The notes below the pieces were generated by a model. The model did no database searches and was not told where the DNA came from. It saw only the letters and a program-made list of their open reading frames with translations. From Sphingobacterium zeae (GTDB lineage Bacteria > Bacteroidota > Bacteroidia > Sphingobacteriales > Sphingobacteriaceae), in NCBI RefSeq assembly GCF_030818895.1, contig NZ_JAUTBA010000001.1, positions 4,712,001 through 4,776,000 on the forward strand: 64,000 nt of DNA. The letters are read 5' to 3'. The first letter of the stretch is position 1, and every line of letters starts with the position of its first letter. Below, one piece after another: positions 35,201-42,787 of the stretch. The translations under genes were made by a program, and so were the position numbers.

Positions 35201-36592
35201 AATCGAATCTTTCTAAAAGGATTAAAAGTATATGATCCAAAAAACAATATAGCGACCATTGATGGGGTTGTCGACCTCAACAAATTAAGTGACCCTGATA
35301 TCGATATCACTGCAGAAGCCAAGAATTTTTTAGTATTAAATACCACAATTAAAGACAACGACATCTATTACGGAACGGCTTACGCCTCAGGGAATTTCAA
35401 GTTTAAGGGACTTACCTCAGCAATGAATATCAACATCCGTGCTAAATCCGAAGAAAATACTGTTATCAATATCCCTTTCAACAACGCGAGCACCATATCA
35501 GATACCGACTTTATTTACTTTATCGAGAAAGACTCTACAAAAATCAAGAAAACCACACAAAAAAGAGATTTCAACGGTCTGACCATGAATATGGATCTCC
35601 TAATCAACCCCAATGCAGAGATCAATTTATTCTCCAGTATGGGCGAATTATCGGGACGTGGAAATAGCAATCTTAATATGCGAATATCCTCTTTGGGCGA
35701 TTTTGAAATGTTTGGGGATTTTATCATCAACAGTGGAAAATTTAATTTCACAGCCCAAGATTATATCAATAAAATCTTTGATCTCAAAGAAGGTGGAACA
35801 GTGCGATGGGCTGGAAATCCCACAGAAGCCAATATCAATATCAACGCCATCTATCAACAAAGAACGAGCTTAGCACCGCTTTATAATGCAGCCGGACGTG
35901 AAGAAAATCCCGAACGCATATTGGCACAGGCCGACATGATCTTAAAAGGTCAATTAAGTCAGCCTGAGATCACCTTCGACATCAATTTCCCACAGAACCC
36001 CGGCGTTAAGGATGAGTTGCAAGGTTATTTTTCAGATGCCAACAATGTCAATCAACAAGCACTTAGTCTGATCGTGCGAAGGAGTTTTACCCCTGGTACA
36101 CAAACTGACTTCGGTAAAGAAGTGAACAATACTTTGTTATCTGCGGGAACTGAGATAGCATTCAACCAAATCAACAACATCATAGCCCAATCGCTTAACA
36201 TCAACTTCTTTGATATTAATATTAAATCTTTAAATGATGCTTCTGCCTCGCTACGTTTATTTAATGACAGACTTGTCTTGACCGGAGCGATCTCGGATCG
36301 CAGAAGTCAAGCCCTTACGGATTTAAATGTTTTTTCAGATCGGGTCTCTACAGATGCCGAAGCGATGTTTTATTTAAGAAAAGATGGGCGTTTAGTCCTC
36401 AGGGCCTCAAACAGATTAAACACCCGAAATTTTCTTCTTAGCCCCAACGATGGCGAGTATATAAGCGCTTTCGGATTACTGTATCGACAGGAATTCAACA
36501 GCTTCTCCGAGTTCTTAAAAAGGCTATTTCCATTTGGCAAGAAAACGATTACGACAACTCCTGCTGAAACAAATAAAGGCAAGGTCAATTAA
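32213..36592 (+). CDS. TamB-like translocation and assembly module protein
   Basis: A 1459-residue AsmA/TamB family protein. A membrane anchor at the very N-terminus (SIVLGSIVIILLALALSLQL) is followed by about 1200 residues of beta-helical, lipid-channel-like repeats and a C-terminal TamB (DUF490) domain whose end reads ASLRLFNDRLVLTGAISDRR and LFSDRVS-type segments. Such proteins span the periplasm and move phospholipid or assist outer-membrane protein assembly. The first usable start codon is the GTG at 32213, already inside the hydrophobic anchor; the preceding in-frame codons (SKKIIKI) look like a natural N-terminus but offer no ATG, so the start is uncertain. It diverges from tsaD. Confidence 0.88.
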   Translation: MSIVLGSIVIILLALALSLQLKPVQNYLAQKAVDYLSKELNTKISLKNIYFKPFKSIVVEDFQLYSPQGEKIVHSGKLEANVNLSEFIESNKIVINKLTIEDTEASFEQFRDSSNISFLIRYFTPPKKEKKKSSKKLIFAIKEVIIKNNAFNYIDHKRKHYNKVVDFGDLGISKLNAHLDNIKMDSNQFSADIKTFNLHEKKGLVIKGLLARTTISNTAIELSELMLATNRSTFKNYIKLSYKSFDDFSDFINKVHIQLRARDSRIHSEDIAFFSSPMHQVKFDVHIKKANLEGTVSAINASQVDLTIGKKTNLAGDLQIIGLPDIDKTDFIIPQIAISSEHKDLNRVIADLGNLKNFKLPEIVQLFNKFSFKGSLNGLYNKFKTEGVFTTAIGNVEADALLNIQKEIKYAGNFQSKKFDIGTITKIKDLGTTGFNLQIDGTGTEPKKLALKIKGNLTNFNFKNYSYQSVQIEGNTAKQLFLGSGKISDPNLKLQFTTDIDWSATPNYHLDADIQQANLKKINFFQGDSINITNTKFHTNLIGDNINNITGEFISDSLSFTSSKGQFVIRNINFLAEGDENARSLTLQSAIGHIDLKGRIDLNTIVPYFKALAMRYAPAIGFEKDKFTRQDFDLNINITYFKPIATFFKKDIALDSGATLNAKFESEKQTANFNFYAPELKYNGIRLTHLIIDQNANLKNMELQTSIDRINFTDSTYIKNVNISNTLANDSLQFNIKMSELEASNSLDLNGVIRFAHAKPAYINFYPSNILINRESWIVNNDAQLKISKGKWYFEKLTLSHDNQKVHIDGILSNEESDQINLKFQDFNLTSLNGITKPYGINLSGNMNGNIEVNAVFKSPFVVANIKTSPILYNNIPIGSLALSANYDPENQHVKLDSKIEEGNKLIQLQGSYNHLNENNKLNLKAKLANTDVFIFQPFLRSLVSNIQGKVNADLTIEGDILNPKITGDGKLENASMVINYLKTPYRLSDKIELTNNRIFLKGLKVYDPKNNIATIDGVVDLNKLSDPDIDITAEAKNFLVLNTTIKDNDIYYGTAYASGNFKFKGLTSAMNINIRAKSEENTVINIPFNNASTISDTDFIYFIEKDSTKIKKTTQKRDFNGLTMNMDLLINPNAEINLFSSMGELSGRGNSNLNMRISSLGDFEMFGDFIINSGKFNFTAQDYINKIFDLKEGGTVRWAGNPTEANININAIYQQRTSLAPLYNAAGREENPERILAQADMILKGQLSQPEITFDINFPQNPGVKDELQGYFSDANNVNQQALSLIVRRSFTPGTQTDFGKEVNNTLLSAGTEIAFNQINNIIAQSLNINFFDINIKSLNDASASLRLFNDRLVLTGAISDRRSQALTDLNVFSDRVSTDAEAMFYLRKDGRLVLRASNRLNTRNFLLSPNDGEYISAFGLLYRQEFNSFSEFLKRLFPFGKKTITTTPAETNKGKVN

Positions 36593-36811
36593 CCCTTTCC
36601 GTCTAATTCTTTGGGTAGTTCAACCGGTCTCTTCAAACGCAAGAAAACCTCTTTCAATTCCGGAATACCTCTTTAAGCTAAGACAGACCTCGTCCATCTC
36701 AATCGGACCCTTTTCATCTCCTAATAGCCCAACTCCCATTCCAACGGCATTCTCCCCATTCCATGAATTCATGTCGATTTCAACAGCAGCGCTTTTGTAT
36801 TTCAGCTCCAT
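36589..36811 (-). pseudogene. Small frameshifted gene, unknown product (about 73 residues)
   Basis: From the ATG at 36811 the frame reads MELKYKSAAVEIDMNSWNGE and continues to DEVCLSL, then drifts to a stop. Skipping one A of the AAA at 36672-36674 moves into a frame reading RGIPELKEVFLRLKRPVELP and ending at a TAA (36591-36589) that overlaps the convergent tamB stop. The joined product has 73 residues and reads smoothly. I do not recognise it. It is either a decayed gene or a real small gene with a sequencing error; a chance open frame remains possible. Confidence 0.4.
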
Positions 36812-36947
36812 ATAACTGCCGACTCAGGCGATTTGTGGAAGATCTGAACAACAAAAAAATAGTGTAAAAGCTGCGGCCACGCTGCGATGAAAATAAAAAA
36901 AGTCCCTTCAGTAGATTGAAGGGACTTCCTTTTTATTTAAAAATCGC
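36593..36947. other. tamB-tig convergent intergenic region
   Basis: Apart from the small frameshifted frame (36589-36811) and the tig terminator (36890-36927), I see no other gene, repeat or structured element here. Confidence 0.6.
36890..36927 (-). terminator. Terminator of tig
   Basis: Perfect 11-bp arms AAGTCCCTTCA (36900-36910) and TGAAGGGACTT (36917-36927) around a 6-nt loop. On the minus strand a T-rich tail follows (36899-36890). Confidence 0.85.
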
Positions 36948-38273
36948 TTAGGATAATTTCTCGAATTCTTTGTATTCGATTTCTTCCGAATTCAATTTAA
37001 CTAAACCCTTCAAGTGATCAAATACCTTCAAAGCTTTAGCTTCTTCAAACAAACGATTACCTTGTTCGCGGTCTTGCAATAATTGAATTGCAAATTGGTT
37101 CAACTGCTCATCAGAAGGCTCTTCATTGATGTTATACATCTTGATTTGCGCATAGATGCGTTCCTTCGCTAAATTGATCACTTCATCATATTTAACTTCA
37201 AGACCGTTTTCTGTAACCACACGATTTTCAATGATCGTCCATTTCAAGTTGTTTAAGAAATCGGCAAATCCTTCGTTTAATTCTTCTTCAGAAATACTTG
37301 GATTAGTTGCTTTCAACCATCTTTTTAAGAACTCTTCAGGGAAAGCTACATCAACCTTTTCCATACCAAAAGTATACATGTCATTACGTAACTTTTGATC
37401 AGAATTTTGTTTGAATAAGTTTTCAACTTCTTCTCTCACTTTTTCTGTGAATTGAGCTTCTTCCGTCACTTCACCTTCAGTGAATAACTTATCGAAAAAT
37501 TCTTGATTAAGATCAGCTTCCTCTAAACGGTTGATATTCTTAACAGTCAATTCAAATTTAGTTACGTCTAAAGCGGTTGCTTCCTCTTCTATAATACCTA
37601 ATATCCGTGCTAAATCTTCAGTTTTAAATGCTTTTTTAACGTCAATCTTAACAACATCGTCCTTCTTAAGACCAACCAATGATTTTTTGACCTTAGCATC
37701 TTCTACGATATCAGTACGTATAGAAGTTGTTTTCTCTAAACCATCCTCTTTATCTTGCTTCAATGTTGCATACAATACATCACCTTCTTCAGATACTTCT
37801 GGATTAGTCATTTTTCCATAGCTACGACGCAAGTTCTTGATACGATCTGCCAATGTTTCTTCATCAGCTTTGATTTCGTAAGAAGTAAATTCAGTCTCAG
37901 CAGTGAAAGGCAATTCAAACGCCGGAGCAAGACCAATTTCATATTTAAAGTTGAAATTGTCTTTATAATCCCAGCTATACTGCGCGTCATCTTCCAAAGG
38001 AAGAGGCTGACCTAAAACTTCTAATTTATTTTCAGTAATGTAATTGGTGATTTTTTCATTCACTAATTTATTGACCTCATCAAATAAAATAGACTTACCA
38101 TAAGTACGTCTGATATGTCCAACAGGAACTTGACCTGGACGGAACCCTGGCAATTTTGCTTTTTTAGCTTGCGCTTTAATCTCTTTGTCGACTTGAGGAT
38201 TATAATCTTCAGGTGCTAATGCGACGTTGACTACCGCATTGATTGCATCTACATTCTCGTGTGAAATATTCAT
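36948..38273 (-). CDS. tig: Trigger factor
   Basis: A 441-residue ribosome-bound chaperone that meets nascent chains at the exit tunnel. The N-terminal ribosome-binding domain has the signature loop KKAKLPGFRPGQVPVGHIRR (about 38-57, containing GFRxGxxP). The middle domain is a diverged FKBP-like domain, and the C-terminal half is the helical arm region ending QLLQDREQGNRLFEEAKAL. The length is normal. The gene starts only 28 bp after the terminator-like hairpin of tRNA-Leu on the same strand, and I found no separate promoter in that gap, so read-through from the tRNA promoter is possible. Confidence 0.93.
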   Translation of the reverse strand: MNISHENVDAINAVVNVALAPEDYNPQVDKEIKAQAKKAKLPGFRPGQVPVGHIRRTYGKSILFDEVNKLVNEKITNYITENKLEVLGQPLPLEDDAQYSWDYKDNFNFKYEIGLAPAFELPFTAETEFTSYEIKADEETLADRIKNLRRSYGKMTNPEVSEEGDVLYATLKQDKEDGLEKTTSIRTDIVEDAKVKKSLVGLKKDDVVKIDVKKAFKTEDLARILGIIEEEATALDVTKFELTVKNINRLEEADLNQEFFDKLFTEGEVTEEAQFTEKVREEVENLFKQNSDQKLRNDMYTFGMEKVDVAFPEEFLKRWLKATNPSISEEELNEGFADFLNNLKWTIIENRVVTENGLEVKYDEVINLAKERIYAQIKMYNINEEPSDEQLNQFAIQLLQDREQGNRLFEEAKALKVFDHLKGLVKLNSEEIEYKEFEKLS

Positions 38274-38300
38274 ACTCTTTTTAGCTATATCGCATTCATA

Positions 38301-38334
38301 AAAAAATCCTCCCGAGGTTTTAAGTTCGGGAGGA
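38301..38334 (-). terminator. Terminator or attenuator between tRNA-Leu and tig
   Basis: Perfect 9-bp arms TCCTCCCGA (38307-38315) and TCGGGAGGA (38326-38334), with a minus-strand run of T (38306-38301). It ends the tRNA transcript and, if leaky, would set tig expression. Confidence 0.8.
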
Positions 38335-38341
38335 CATCAAG

Positions 38342-38423
38342 TGCGGAAGAAGGGACTCGAACCCCCACGCCTTGCGGCGCCAGATCCTAAGTCTGGTGCG
38401 GCTACCAATTACGCCACTTCCGC
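38342..38423 (-). tRNA. tRNA-Leu (anticodon UAG)
   Basis: The 82-nt minus-strand sequence folds as a class II tRNA: acceptor arms GCGGAAG and CTTCCGC plus discriminator A, D loop with GGTAGCCGC, anticodon stem CCAGA/TCTGG with loop CTTAGGA giving TAG, a long variable arm (CGCC GCAA GGCG) and the T arm with GGTTCGAGTCC. The class II variable arm and the anticodon together identify leucine. CCA is not encoded. Confidence 0.96.
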
Positions 38424-38445
38424 ATTAGGATTTCTTTTGATGCCA

Positions 38446-38476
38446 CAAAGATAGAAACCAAACGTATATCCTGCAA
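38446..38476 (-). promoter_or_regulatory. Predicted promoter of tRNA-Leu
   Basis: On the minus strand TTG (38476-38474), 20 nt, TATCTTTG (38453-38446), a full match to the Bacteroidota pattern. Initiation would be about 38439, 16 nt before the mature tRNA 5' end. Confidence 0.65.
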
Positions 38477-38548
38477 GTATTTTCTACTCTTTTTTTTATT
38501 TTTTTTCAATACTCGCCTAGGCTCTTGCATAATTCATTATTATTCATT

Positions 38549-38567
38549 TACTTTGAATATCAAAGTA
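38549..38567. promoter_or_regulatory. Palindromic operator before the membrane-protein/wHTH genes
   Basis: TACTTTGaatatCAAAGTA, a perfect 7-bp inverted repeat with a 5-nt spacer, 6 bp upstream of the ATG at 38573. It is nearly identical, including flanks (CATTT before, CTTTTA after), to the site at 39498-39516. Likely target of the winged-helix regulator encoded at 39181-39483. Confidence 0.65.
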
Positions 38568-38572
38568 CTTTT

Positions 38573-39184
38573 ATGGAACAGAAAGATTTATATAAAGAGC
38601 TTGGGCAGATCAGATCATTAATGGAAAAATCGTCCAAATTTGTTTCAATAAGCGGATTATCGGGCGTCCTTATGGGTTGCTATGCGCTCGTGGGAACACT
38701 ATTAGGATACTATATCATATATCAACCTCAAAGTGACGTGCTATTAGGGGGCAATAATTTGGAAAGATCCCAAGTGCTTTTGATCATTGCGCTGACCATT
38801 TTATTCTTATCCTTAGTGACTGGTTTTGTCATGGCGCGTAGAAAGGCGAGAAAAAACAAACAGTCCATTTGGAACATGACAAGCAAATCACTTTTATTTG
38901 CAGTTTCAATTCCATTGCTTGCAGGTGGCTTCGTATCAGCGCTGTTTTTTATCCAAGGATACTACCAGCTGGTTGCCGCTATGCTACTCATATTTTATGG
39001 ACTAGCACTGACCGCAGGGAGTATTTATACATTTGCCGAAGTAAAAGCACTAGGCATAATAGAAATCTGCCTAGGCCTGCTCGTGCTAGCTTTTCCAGAT
39101 AAAGGATTACTTTTGTGGGGATTGGGATTTGGTGTGTTACACATCATCTATGGTTTTATCGTTTACAAAAAATACGAATCGTGA
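38573..39184 (+). CDS. Polytopic membrane protein of unknown function
   Basis: A 203-residue protein from the ATG at 38573, which sits directly behind the palindrome. The N-terminal 22 residues are a charged helix (MEQKDLYKELGQIRSLMEKS); then about six membrane segments follow at roughly 24-48, 68-88, 106-126, 130-150, 155-172 and 177-197. I know of similar proteins encoded beside a small winged-helix regulator in Bacteroidota but no established function. The stop codon overlaps the GTG start of the regulator (GTGA), so the two are translationally coupled. Confidence 0.75.
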   Translation: MEQKDLYKELGQIRSLMEKSSKFVSISGLSGVLMGCYALVGTLLGYYIIYQPQSDVLLGGNNLERSQVLLIIALTILFLSLVTGFVMARRKARKNKQSIWNMTSKSLLFAVSIPLLAGGFVSALFFIQGYYQLVAAMLLIFYGLALTAGSIYTFAEVKALGIIEICLGLLVLAFPDKGLLLWGLGFGVLHIIYGFIVYKKYES

Positions 39185-39483
39185 AATTAGATCTTTCTCT
39201 ATATGACAAAATATTTGAAAACAGAGTACGACTCCAGATAATGAGTGTTCTCGCGGCAAATGAGGAATACGATTTCAATTCTTTGAAAGAATTGTTGGAG
39301 GTAACGGATGGTAACCTTGCCTCCAATCTGAAAACGTTGGAAAAAGAAGAATATATTGTTGTCGAGAAAAGCTTTGTCGAACGAAAGCCAAATACCCGAT
39401 ATAAAAGAACTGCTAAAGGACTAAAAGCATTTGAAAATCACCTTGCTGCACTGGAAAATTTAATAAAACAACAATACAAATAA
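39181..39483 (+). CDS. Winged-helix transcriptional regulator (MarR/ArsR-like)
   Basis: A 100-residue one-domain DNA-binding protein from the GTG at 39181 (MKLDLSLYDKIFENRVRLQI). The helix-turn-helix is NSLKELLEVTDGNLASNLKT (about 33-52) and the wing is EYIVVEKSFVERKPNTRYKR, followed by a dimerisation helix. This matches the winged-helix group of very short regulators with no effector domain. The start overlaps the previous gene by 4 nt. Two palindromes, one before each flanking gene, are its obvious candidate sites, including autoregulation through the first. Confidence 0.88.
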   Translation: MKLDLSLYDKIFENRVRLQIMSVLAANEEYDFNSLKELLEVTDGNLASNLKTLEKEEYIVVEKSFVERKPNTRYKRTAKGLKAFENHLAALENLIKQQYK

Positions 39484-39497
39484 TTTTTTTATCCATT

Positions 39498-39516
39498 TAC
39501 TTTGAAAAACAAAGTA
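39498..39516. promoter_or_regulatory. Second copy of the palindromic operator, before the Coq4-like gene
   Basis: TACTTTGaaaaaCAAAGTA, the same 7-bp inverted repeat as 38549-38567, with the same flanking CATTT and CTTTTA. It lies 20 bp upstream of the ATG at 39537 and implies that this gene also has its own regulated promoter. Confidence 0.65.
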
Positions 39517-39536
39517 CTTTTAAAAAAAAGAGAAAA

Positions 39537-40028
39537 ATGAAAGAAATCAGATTAAAACTCATGTTACACCTCTACAATTCGTCCTCCAAAGTGTATGCGA
39601 ACATCTTCAAATGGAACAAAAAGCCATGGGGAATCTCAAAAGCAGATTTCATGAACTATCCAATTGGAAGCATTGGCCATAACTTAGGGCTTTTCTATAA
39701 AAGCAAGGGTTTCGATGTCATGCCCAAATTGGAAAATCACGATGTCTTTCATATCTTGACTGAAACAGGAACAGAAATACAGGATGAAATTGCCATGCAA
39801 TTCCTTCTACTAGGTAATGGAAAGATCAGCTTATATCTTATTGCGATGCTTTTTATTGGCGGGACTTTATTCCCCGAACATTTCGGTTACTATAAAAGAC
39901 ACTTTCAAAAGGGACGATCGCTCCAAAGCTTTCACCATTTAGAATTTAAAGAAATTCTGCATTGGCAATTAACGGAAATCCAAGTTGCCTTATACAGTAA
40001 AAATATTCAAATCAACTTAAACAGCTGA
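39537..40028 (+). CDS. Coq4-like protein
   Basis: A 163-residue protein carrying the Coq4 metal-binding signature HDxxHx(11)E exactly: His68-Asp69, His72 and Glu84. The surroundings also fit (YPIGSIGHNLGLFYKSKGFD before it and EIAMQFLLLGNGK after it), as does the all-helical character. In eukaryotes and some proteobacteria Coq4 acts in ubiquinone synthesis on the quinone head group. Bacteroidota make menaquinone, not ubiquinone, so the role here must be different and is unknown. The neighbouring regulator and the operator suggest inducible expression together with the membrane protein. Confidence 0.8.
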   Translation: MKEIRLKLMLHLYNSSSKVYANIFKWNKKPWGISKADFMNYPIGSIGHNLGLFYKSKGFDVMPKLENHDVFHILTETGTEIQDEIAMQFLLLGNGKISLYLIAMLFIGGTLFPEHFGYYKRHFQKGRSLQSFHHLEFKEILHWQLTEIQVALYSKNIQINLNS

Positions 40029-40290
40029 ATTATGAACTATGGTCACTTGCCCAGCTTTCCTTAATAAACGATTTTATTGAAAGCACCAAAACAGGGAATA
40101 AGATCGGTCGGTATGAATACATAACAACATCATCTTTATAGGGTATTGATCCAAATGTGGCGTAAAAAAAATCAGGCGCCCGAATAGCGCTATCAAAAAG
40201 AGATCCTATTTTTATACTACGTCTCACAATTATTGCCAAATTCTGTAACTTGCGAAGAAATTTTTCAGCGGCATAGAGACTTTTAAATAG

Positions 40291-42372
40291 ATGAAAAAAC
40301 TTACAATACTTACAATAGCAATTATGGCTTGCAACCTAAGCAATGCACAAGAAGGCAAAGACGGAAAAAAAGATAATAAATTGACATCGGAATCGTCGCA
40401 ACCAATTACTCCCAGCACACTTTGGGATCTTGGACGTGTTTCGGCTGAAGGACTTTCTAAAGATGGTAAAACACTGGTGTATGGGGTTTCAAATTATAAC
40501 CTGGAAAGTAATTCAAGTGAAAAAAATCTATATACGGTTTCACTCACCAATGGAGCCGTTAGCCAGTTCACCGACCAAAAAGGGGGCGAAACAGTTGTTC
40601 AGATCGAGCCTAATGACGACGTCATTTATTTGTTGAAAGGCCAGTTATGGAAGAAGAACCTATCTAAAGGTGAGGCACTACAATTGACAAATGGCGATAG
40701 TGCCTTAGAAAATGTTAAATTTTCTCCTGATGGAAAACAAATACTCTTCAGCCAGTCCGTTCTTGTAAAAAAATACCACAGCACGGATAAATACCCCGAA
40801 TTGCCAAAGTCAGACGTTTATATCTATGACAACTTAGATTTTAGACATTGGGATACCTTCAACGATGGTAAGTTCAGTCATCCTTTTGTAGCGAGTTTTG
40901 TTGATGGTAAAGTTGGAGAGCCGGTAGACCTGTTGAAGGACCAGCCCTACTATAGTCCGCAGGCGCCATTTGGTGGCGCTGAAGATTTCACTTGGTCTCC
41001 AGATAGCAAGGCCGTGCTGTATGTCTGTAAAAAGAAATTCGGAACAGATTACGCCGTTAGTACCAACACCAATATTTACAGGTATGATATCGCGACTGGA
41101 ACAACATCCAACTTAACTGAGGGAATGAATGGGTATGATACCTCACCAACATATTCTCCCGATGGAAAGAGCCTAACTTGGCTAAGCATGAAGACCGATG
41201 GGTATGAATCAGACAAAAATGACATCATATTATTTGACAAAAATAGTTCCATCCGTCTTAACCTAACAGCGCATTGGGACGGTACAATCAATAGCTTTAT
41301 TTGGAGCAACGACAATCGAAAAATCTATTTCACCGCTGCGACGAAAGGAACCGTACAATTATTTGAACTTGAAGTCCCTACCAATATCCAAACAAAAGCC
41401 TTACCTAAGATCCATCAAATTTCAGCAGGCGACTTTGATATCACGGGCATTGTAGGCCAGGTAACTGATAAATTGATCGTCACCTCCACAAAATTCACCC
41501 GCGCAACCGAGATCTTCAGTTTTGACCTAAAAAGCAAATCCTTAACTCCGGTCACCAGAGTCAATGACGCCAAGTATGCAAGGATTAGCGAAAACAAAAT
41601 TGAGAAACGCATGACCAGGGCATCCGATGGAGCGGATTTGTTTTCATGGGTCATTTATCCACCAAACTTTAATCCCGCAAAAAAATATCCAACTATACTT
41701 TATTGTGAAGGTGGCCCTCAGTCTGCCCTCACACAATTTTATTCATTCCGCTGGAACCTACAGTTAATTGCATCGCAAGGTTATATTGTGATCGCGCCAA
41801 ACCGTAGAGGGATGCCTGGTTGGGGTGTAAAATGGAATGAGGCTATTTCTCAAGACTGGGGCGGTCAGCCTATCCGGGATTACTTAGCAGCCATAGACGA
41901 TATCTCCAAAGAATCTTACGTGGATACCGCACGTCGTGCGGCCATTGGAGCAAGTTACGGTGGATATTCGGTTTACCAATTAGCGGGCGTACACCAAAAC
42001 CGTTTCAAGACCTTCATTGCCCACAATGGTTTGTTCGATATGAGAAGTTGGTATGGAACCACAGAAGAACTATTTTTTGCTAACCATGAATTAGGGGGGG
42101 GATACTGGGATAGCAAAAATGAAAAATCCTACACAGCATTCAATCCGATTGAAAAAGCAAATAATTGGCACACCCCGATTTTAATCTTTCAAGGTGGAAA
42201 AGATTATCGTGTTCCAATCGGACAGGGGCTGGCAGCATTCCAATTGGCTCAGCTCAAAAGGATTAAGAGCCGTCTAGTCTACCTTCCAGATGAAAACCAC
42301 TGGGTACTGTCTGGACAAAATGCCCAGGTTTGGCAAAACGAATTTTTCATCTGGCTGAAAGAAACCCTTTAG
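40291..42372 (+). CDS. S9 family prolyl oligopeptidase-type exported peptidase
   Basis: A 693-residue serine peptidase with a signal peptide (MKKLTILTIAIMACNLSNAQ). Residues about 35-420 form a WD40-like beta-propeller with repeats such as FSPDGKQILFS, WSPDSKAVLYV and YSPDGKSLTWLS. The C-terminal alpha/beta-hydrolase has catalytic Ser555 in GASYGGYS, Asp638 in GGKDYRVP and His670 in DENHW. This is the S9 (DPP IV / acylaminoacyl peptidase) arrangement, so it probably trims short peptides in the periplasm or outside. It is monocistronic, ending at a strong terminator. Confidence 0.92.
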   Translation: MKKLTILTIAIMACNLSNAQEGKDGKKDNKLTSESSQPITPSTLWDLGRVSAEGLSKDGKTLVYGVSNYNLESNSSEKNLYTVSLTNGAVSQFTDQKGGETVVQIEPNDDVIYLLKGQLWKKNLSKGEALQLTNGDSALENVKFSPDGKQILFSQSVLVKKYHSTDKYPELPKSDVYIYDNLDFRHWDTFNDGKFSHPFVASFVDGKVGEPVDLLKDQPYYSPQAPFGGAEDFTWSPDSKAVLYVCKKKFGTDYAVSTNTNIYRYDIATGTTSNLTEGMNGYDTSPTYSPDGKSLTWLSMKTDGYESDKNDIILFDKNSSIRLNLTAHWDGTINSFIWSNDNRKIYFTAATKGTVQLFELEVPTNIQTKALPKIHQISAGDFDITGIVGQVTDKLIVTSTKFTRATEIFSFDLKSKSLTPVTRVNDAKYARISENKIEKRMTRASDGADLFSWVIYPPNFNPAKKYPTILYCEGGPQSALTQFYSFRWNLQLIASQGYIVIAPNRRGMPGWGVKWNEAISQDWGGQPIRDYLAAIDDISKESYVDTARRAAIGASYGGYSVYQLAGVHQNRFKTFIAHNGLFDMRSWYGTTEELFFANHELGGGYWDSKNEKSYTAFNPIEKANNWHTPILIFQGGKDYRVPIGQGLAAFQLAQLKRIKSRLVYLPDENHWVLSGQNAQVWQNEFFIWLKETL

Positions 42373-42415
42373 GGGGGAAGGTGAGATCCTCCATCAAGTT
42401 TTAATGTTGTTACCG

Positions 42416-42443
42416 AAAACGCCACGCCATGCGTGGCGTTTTT
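42416..42443 (+). terminator. Terminator of the S9 peptidase gene
   Basis: AAAACGCCACGC (42416-42427) pairs with GCGTGGCGTTTT (42431-42442) with a minimal CAT loop, then a T run. Confidence 0.85.
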
Positions 42444-42488
42444 GTTCCCACTCAATTGGCCTTCTCATTGTCCTAATCGCTATGGCTC

Positions 42489-42621
42489 AATACCACGTTA
42501 TTGCTTATCCAGGTGTTTACAGGGGGTTAACAGGGGGTCTACAGCGGTTTACCCCTATTAACCCGGTGTTACTACCTTGTAAAAATGGTGCTAAAACGGT
42601 GTTAATAGATAATGTGGTATA
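42489..42621. repeat. 11-bp-period repeats within nested inverted repeats
   Basis: Three abutting 11-bp units: GGTGTTTACAG (42512-42522), GGGGTTAACAG (42523-42533) and GGGGTCTACAG (42534-42544), then a partial CGGTTTAC. GGGTTAACAGGGG (42524-42536) is an inverted match, one mismatch, to CCCCTATTAACCC (42552-42564). An outer pair, TACCACGTTAT (42491-42501) and ATAATGTGGTA (42609-42619), also matches with one mismatch. Further GGTGTT-type words lie at 42565 and 42598. Confidence 0.65.
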
Positions 42622-42730
42622 ACCTTGCTAACTAGAAGGTATTGGTCAGCAAGCATACAATGCAAGGAAGCAAATGTAGGGTATTGAATCGGCCGACGAA
42701 ATACAATGCCAAAAGTCAACCGCTTGAAAA

Positions 42731-42757
42731 CAAAAAAGCCTGCAATATGCAGGCTTT
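42731..42757 (-). terminator. Terminator of the mlaD-like gene
   Basis: AAAGCCTGCA (42735-42744) and TGCAGGCTTT (42748-42757) form a stem. On the minus strand it ends in six T (42737-42732). Confidence 0.8.
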
Positions 42758-42787
42758 CGCTATAATATTATTTGTGTTTTCTAAATG

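Larger units (their letters stand above)
42373..42787. other. Convergent intergenic region with degenerate 11-bp repeats
   Basis: 415 bp between the S9 peptidase and mlaD-like stop codons. It holds both genes' terminators (42416-42443, 42731-42757) and, at 42489-42621, a block of degenerate repeats and nested inverted repeats. No credible gene is present. Confidence 0.7.

Noticed and set aside
36534..36815. Plus-strand frame of 93 codons overlapping the tamB 3' end
   Set aside because: It is out of frame with tamB and opposite to the more convincing minus-strand frame; Ser/Pro-rich without pattern.
40030..40239. Open frame of 69 codons on the minus strand between the Coq4-like and S9 peptidase genes
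   Set aside because: Start codon is TTG, no recognisable domain, no promoter or terminator of its own. Left out, although its stop lies close to the Coq4-like stop.
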